NCBI GenBank assembly: GCA_030323885.1 | Contig: CM059187.1 | Location: forward strand, 138,666,415 to 138,730,414 | Reading direction: 5' to 3' | Source: Branchipolynoe longqiensis | Lineage: Eukaryota; Annelida; Polychaeta; Phyllodocida; Polynoidae | DNA: 64,000 nt | Part shown: positions 46,801 to 52,800 of the stretch, piece after piece | Numbering within the stretch: the stretch's first letter is position 1 | Layout of the letters: each line of letters starts with the position of its first letter | Program-made: the position numbers and the translations under genes | Notes under the pieces: model-generated | What the model was told of the DNA's origin: nothing | The model's database searches: none | The model's input: only the letters and a program-made list of their open reading frames with translations

Positions 46801-49800
46801 CCTCTCCACTAGAGATAATACTTTCGTTATCTATATTGACTGGAACACTTAAGATTACAGAACTTTGAACCGTGAGATAAAAGGATTTTGATAAATCCGT
46901 ATTTGGCTTGTTTGTCACAAATATGTTAATTCAGGACGGAACCACAAGTTTAATGATCCGTATTTGGCTTGTTTGTCACAAATATGTTAACTCAGAGTTC
47001 ATCCACAATGCTGCCCATAGACTCATTAATAGGACGAAGAAGTCGGAGCGGACTGGGATGTACACAAGGGTTAACTTTGGAGATATTTGAAGTGAATCAT
47101 GCAAAATTAACTGGACATTGGCTCTGTTTATCCATTTGTGAGTGTATCAGCTAAGTACAACAGGCATCAAACGGTAAAAAAATGTTTAATGAGTGCGCCA
47201 GTATCTACGTTTGACATATCAGATCGAATCTAGGTCGGTGTATTGGTTTAGAATATGTTGATATTTAATCGGATTTTGTAGCTTTAAATTATATTACTAC
47301 AGTTGAAAATGAGAATCCACCACTGACGTTACATCCTTCAGAACTACCAAGTTATTTGGCTATTATGTTTGCTGACTGTGTGAAATAAACCTATTAATTA
47401 CATAGTTGGTTGGTTGTTGGAGTTTAACATCCTGGCAACATCTAAGGTAAGATCAGGATGGGTTCCGACTTGTGACAGTGCGCACTCATGGTGACTATAT
47501 AGGAAATCAGGCCACTGGCACCATGACCCAATATCCCACTCAGTCAGATTATCCCGATACTGAGCTAACCAGTCCTTTCCCTATCCTATTAATGCCAAGT
47601 GCCAGGCATTATTTTTTAAGTCATTGGTTTGACTCGACCTGGAACCAAACTAGCAAGCATGTGCTTGCCACCGCGCCTGATAATTACATAATGGGGTCAA
47701 TACTAACCTCTACCCCCCCCCCCCCCACTGCCACCGCCGCCCTCCAATCCTGCAGGGCAAGGACATGAAACTAGAGATAGTGAAGTAGGAACTAACAATT
47801 AACTGATCAATTTGGTGGCAATGTATCGTCGTGAGCCGTATGCCTGCCTTAGACCAAAGTGACGGGCCGACATAACAGAGACTGACAAATTAAGACATAA
47901 GAGTATCTAGCGCATATTAATATTTTTTAAACAAAAACAAAAAACACTCGAATGGGCCGACTACTGTTAAATACCCCATACTAGTCGATTACACTCAGTA
48001 GAACTAAGCTCAGACTTCCCGTGTTTTTAAAGTTGTATAGTCCGATGGTTTTCAGTTTCTGTCATATTCTGAGAATATCAGGTTGATTGTTATAATGTAC
48101 CCTGATTCAGGTTGAAATAACTTTTATTTTAAATGGCCAACTTTTGATATATTTCAAGTGCAAACATGCTAAATTAATTTTGGCAAGCATGCCAAACCTC
48201 TGACACCATGGGCGTCTGCAGGAACAGGTTCTATTAAATTGCCTCAGTATTCGCTTCTACGTGGCGACAAATGTTTAATAAGTGCAGCAGTATCTAAGTT
48301 AAATATGTAAAATAAAATCTAGATAATTATTTTGGTTTTGAAAATTCGATGTTTTCATCGGACTATGCAGCTTTAAGTTGGGGCAGATCCTTTTTGGTTA
48401 GCAGCCTACATTAATCACTTACCTCCCCTCTGTATGCAGCCTGGAGCGATCATTTCGGGTGAATCCCACACAGTGTGGTACACGTATCCATTGTGAATGT
48501 AGGCGATGTCCAAACCTGTTTAACACCATTCAAATAACAGCACAAAGTGAATTTGTGAATACGAATTCTTGCTAAGGCAGGTGGGATGACAAGTGAAAAC
48601 GCCATGATGTGAATCATAACGCATTATGCGAGTATAAAGGCACGGAAGGGAATTATTTTGTTATATATTTTATTACACCGAATAATCTGTACTGCCTCCT
48701 CTCCATGCGCATGACTGGTGGCGTCACTTCCGGCACTCACCAGTACCTGCTAATGTGGGAAAACCTCACCCGCATGACACTCACATTGGTGTCAAATAAT
48801 GTCAGGATACACCCAGTAGTTGCGCTCATACATTGTATACCCAAGACAAAATGCACACAATCTTTCATCTACTTTTTTTTTAATTAAAAAAAGATAAACA
48901 AATTAGACAGAAAAGTAAAAAATGTTGTATTCAAACAGAACTTAATTTCAGTAAAATAAGAGATTACTAAAAGAATCATAACGGTCACCATATCAATAGA
49001 TAATTAAATTATGTAGATCACTCTATCTTACCAATGGGGAAAAATATAAGTATATAATATAAAGAAGAAAGATGTTTTTAATACTAGTATTACTACTACA
49101 ATCATTACCACAATGGGGTGTGACATACCAGGTATATTGCCGTAATCCCGATAGATCCTGAAATCAGTGTCAGATGGAATGAAGCCACTCTCAAAGACCT
49201 CCTGGGCGAAGGTAGACGCAAAGGGATGAGGGACATTTTGAGCATAAGCCTGGATTAGCCACGGGTGTTCTGGTCCTACAGGAGAAAAGGGAGGGGGATA
49301 AAATAGACATGGTGTAGTTTCAGACATCTTGTGCAGATAGTGCATGGACACTCAGTTCAGAGGAAATTCATACAACTACCCCGCACCCCTACTACTAGTA
49401 GTATACCTACAGTATAACAAATTTCAATTAGTAATTTTAGACATCTTGAACCAAGCCATGGCTATGTTGTATCCCTCTACCGGACATGGATATTTTTGAA
49501 ACGCTAACAATTCTTTGTATTTAAACTATCTGCAAAGGCAAATCTTGTGTAGCTTGATCAGTTCCACTTAAGCTGTCATGCTGTTGCTGATACCGATTAT
49601 AGTTGGGTTGGTTGGTTGGGTGACAGTGAGCACTCATGGTGACTTAATAGTGCTTCCCCACTGGGAGACCAGGCCACCAGAACCATGACCTGATATCCCA
49701 CTCAGTCACATTATCTTGACACTGAATCAACCAGTCCTTGCACTATCCTTATAATGCTGAGCGCCTGGCTAGGAAGCGACAAGTATCAAATTTTAAGTCA

Positions 49801-52800
49801 TTGGTTTGACTCGACCAGGGTTTGAACCTGTGGGCTCGAATCCCACGGTGTACCAAAACGGGAGGCGGACGCTCAACTCATTCGGCTATCCGTAAGCGAG
49901 TCTATTTTTAATGACCATGTGAACAGGATGAGAGCACAGACGGAGCCCTATTCAGATCAGATAAGTGGAATCCATTTCACACATTTCGTGGGAAATGCTG
50001 GCCTGGGCATGGTCTAATTTGAACCATCCAACTCGTGAATTAGCAATGAGGGTGTGATCTATTTTTGAAGTGGCTATGCTATACTCACCAGCTTGGAACA
50101 GTAACTCCCTGCCGCCAGCTCCGGCGGAGTCCAGGTTTACAAAGGCACGGACATCCTTAGCCCATGGGTGTTGCGTAATGAACCCATGGCTGGCCTGGAA
50201 AATAGAGAAAGTATTAGGTTCTATAGTTGTTTATTGTTTGATATCCCACTAGACAGACGCACTGGAAAATATGCAACAATCATATACATTTACTATGGAA
50301 TAAATCACAATGCGGATGGGCAGCTTAATGCTCCATGTACTCTAAATGGTACCCAACAGTTGACAAGACTTAACCAATCACTAGCACTAAAAATGACCAC
50401 ATTCCGAAAAATAAGGACATGTAAGAGAGGGAGACCAAGAACATCATGGTTTACAAATATTTCACAGTGGACAGGCTTGAATTATTCACAGTCTATCAGA
50501 ACAGCACACCATCGGGACAAGTGGAGAACCATTGCATCCAACCCTCGACTAGAGGACGGAACTATTGATTGATTGAAGTGAGAATACAGCACTGCATCTG
50601 TAATTAAAACATCACATAATCACATCGGTTATAAAATGTCTATCTAAATATCATATAATCATACTTGTTGGTTTTAAAGTAATGGTCGCATAAAGAGGGA
50701 AAAGGGTGGTCATTGGTAGTATTAGGCGGGTGGTCATTGGTGAGGGATAATTTGTAGTTAAAATGTTGCTGCATTGGAATTCTGGCCGTATATGGCGGGT
50801 GGCCGTTATTCAGGGTGGTAGTTTTAAGAGTGGGACCACTGTACAGGCATAGTTTCTCCCCTAACTACTACTTCATATCATATAGGTGGCCTCACAGCGC
50901 CATCGACCTTTCTGTGTCCCTATTCTACTAAACAATTCTGACGGTGTAAGCACATTTGTAGGGTAGCTGGTATTTGTTGAAAATGGCAATTACTCACCTG
51001 AAGTATGTTTTCTTCAGCACCATTAAAGATGAAGACGATATTATGCAGGAGTGGCTTGTCTGTCTGACTCAAGATATCGAGAACTTCCAACATCAAGCAG
51101 CAAGTTACTGCATCATCACTAGCACCTATATAGTACACAAATACAATAGTTTGATTCACTGCAATTATTTCACGCGACGATATCGACAATTGACAATTAT
51201 CCAGTCTGCTGTGCGGCGAGGTCAAGTCAGGCATTACATGGAACAAAAATGTGATGCTATGAAGCCGTTAATTCTAGTATCACTTACTCACACGTCGGGC
51301 AAACCACGAAGCTATCATTGCGAGATTTGTCCAGATTGCCAACAATTAATGGATTGTTATACTGACTGGGATATATCTCCATATCACTGGGGAAATTCTA
51401 CTTTAGACTGCATCTACGACTACGGTCATCCAAAATTTTAAACCGCATTTTTTTTAAAGTGATTCCTCGTGTAACTTAGTGAGATAGTAAACTAAATAGT
51501 AAAGGTACACACACACATTTATATCTATATCGGGCAATAATTAAGTGTTTAACTTTAAGTAGGCATTTGGAGAAAAAATTTTAAACACTCTGAATACATC
51601 AGATTCCTGCTTTAACAGCAAGACTTCTAAATCAGTAAATTCTACACAAAAATACCTCATTTGTTATAATAGCCTTATTACAATCCAATATATAATGCTT
51701 TAAGGGTGCCAAATCCATACCCTTTTGTTAGTATTATTTGTATTACAAAGCTTGAGAAAATTGTGACAGACTTGACATTCTGGACAAAAATGTGTCATTG
51801 GCTTTTGTCAACAAACCCCTCTTAAGAAACATATCAGATTAAAGGTAAACACCCCAGGAATATAACTAATGCCATTAACTGAAGATTAGATCACTGAGAA
51901 CTAAGTCAGGCAGGAGGAAGTGACCAATTCGAAGAAATGAGGTGAGTGAGCAGGGGGACACAACTTTGAGGAACTTGCAAAAACCAGTGTCGATATTCAG
52001 ATCATTATGAAACTTCACATAATGAAAGTTGAGACATTAAATAACTGTTTTTTCCAGGAAAAAGAAAAGTCTATCATTTTTCAAGAGTGTACTAACAAGG
52101 GGAAAATTAACTTCAACTTCAGAAAGCTGAGGTTCTGTCAATTATTTTTGGACTTTGACCATACAAAAACTAAAATTTGGGGATTTAATGGACTTTAAAA
52201 TATGCATTAGCTGCACAACTTGAGCAAAATTAACCCCCGAAATTCGCGTTTCCATGCGCATAGAAAAACGACACGCTGAAAAGTGATGACGTCACAGAGG
52301 GACTTTAGTTTAGCACGACTTAGGTATCCTCCTTTCCACATGTGGCACCGTCATCGCCAAACCTTTTTTTGTCCAACTTTTTGCGACCTCATCTGCAGCA
52401 GAGTCGAGTAGGGAAAAGGCACCCCCCTAATGCACATGCGCAGTAGCTTCGTTGTTACATCTGTTTTTGAAGCTCTAAAGATTTCAGCAACGATAGAGAC
52501 TATTTTCACTGTTGTATGATGTTTGAAAGGCATTTTACTAAGCTATTCAAGTCTTCAGATGCAAAATTCAGAGATAAGACTGCCATGAATGGCCATGTTA
52601 ACTATTAGATTTAGAATGTGAATCTTTAGCAAGTTTTCTTCCTAATAGTGGTCATACAATGACTACAACTGGAAACGCAAGTCTAGAATTTGGCATAGTG
52701 TTGTAGTTGTCAGGCGGTTATGACTGGATTGGCGACGGCCGAATTTAGGTTAGCGGTGTCCCTCATCGCGTGCCATGATTTGAAGTGCATCGGTCGGCGC

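Noticed and set aside
50974..51441. 155-codon plus frame as a gene
   Set aside because: Its first part is antisense to ERMP1 exon 2 and the rest has no domain.
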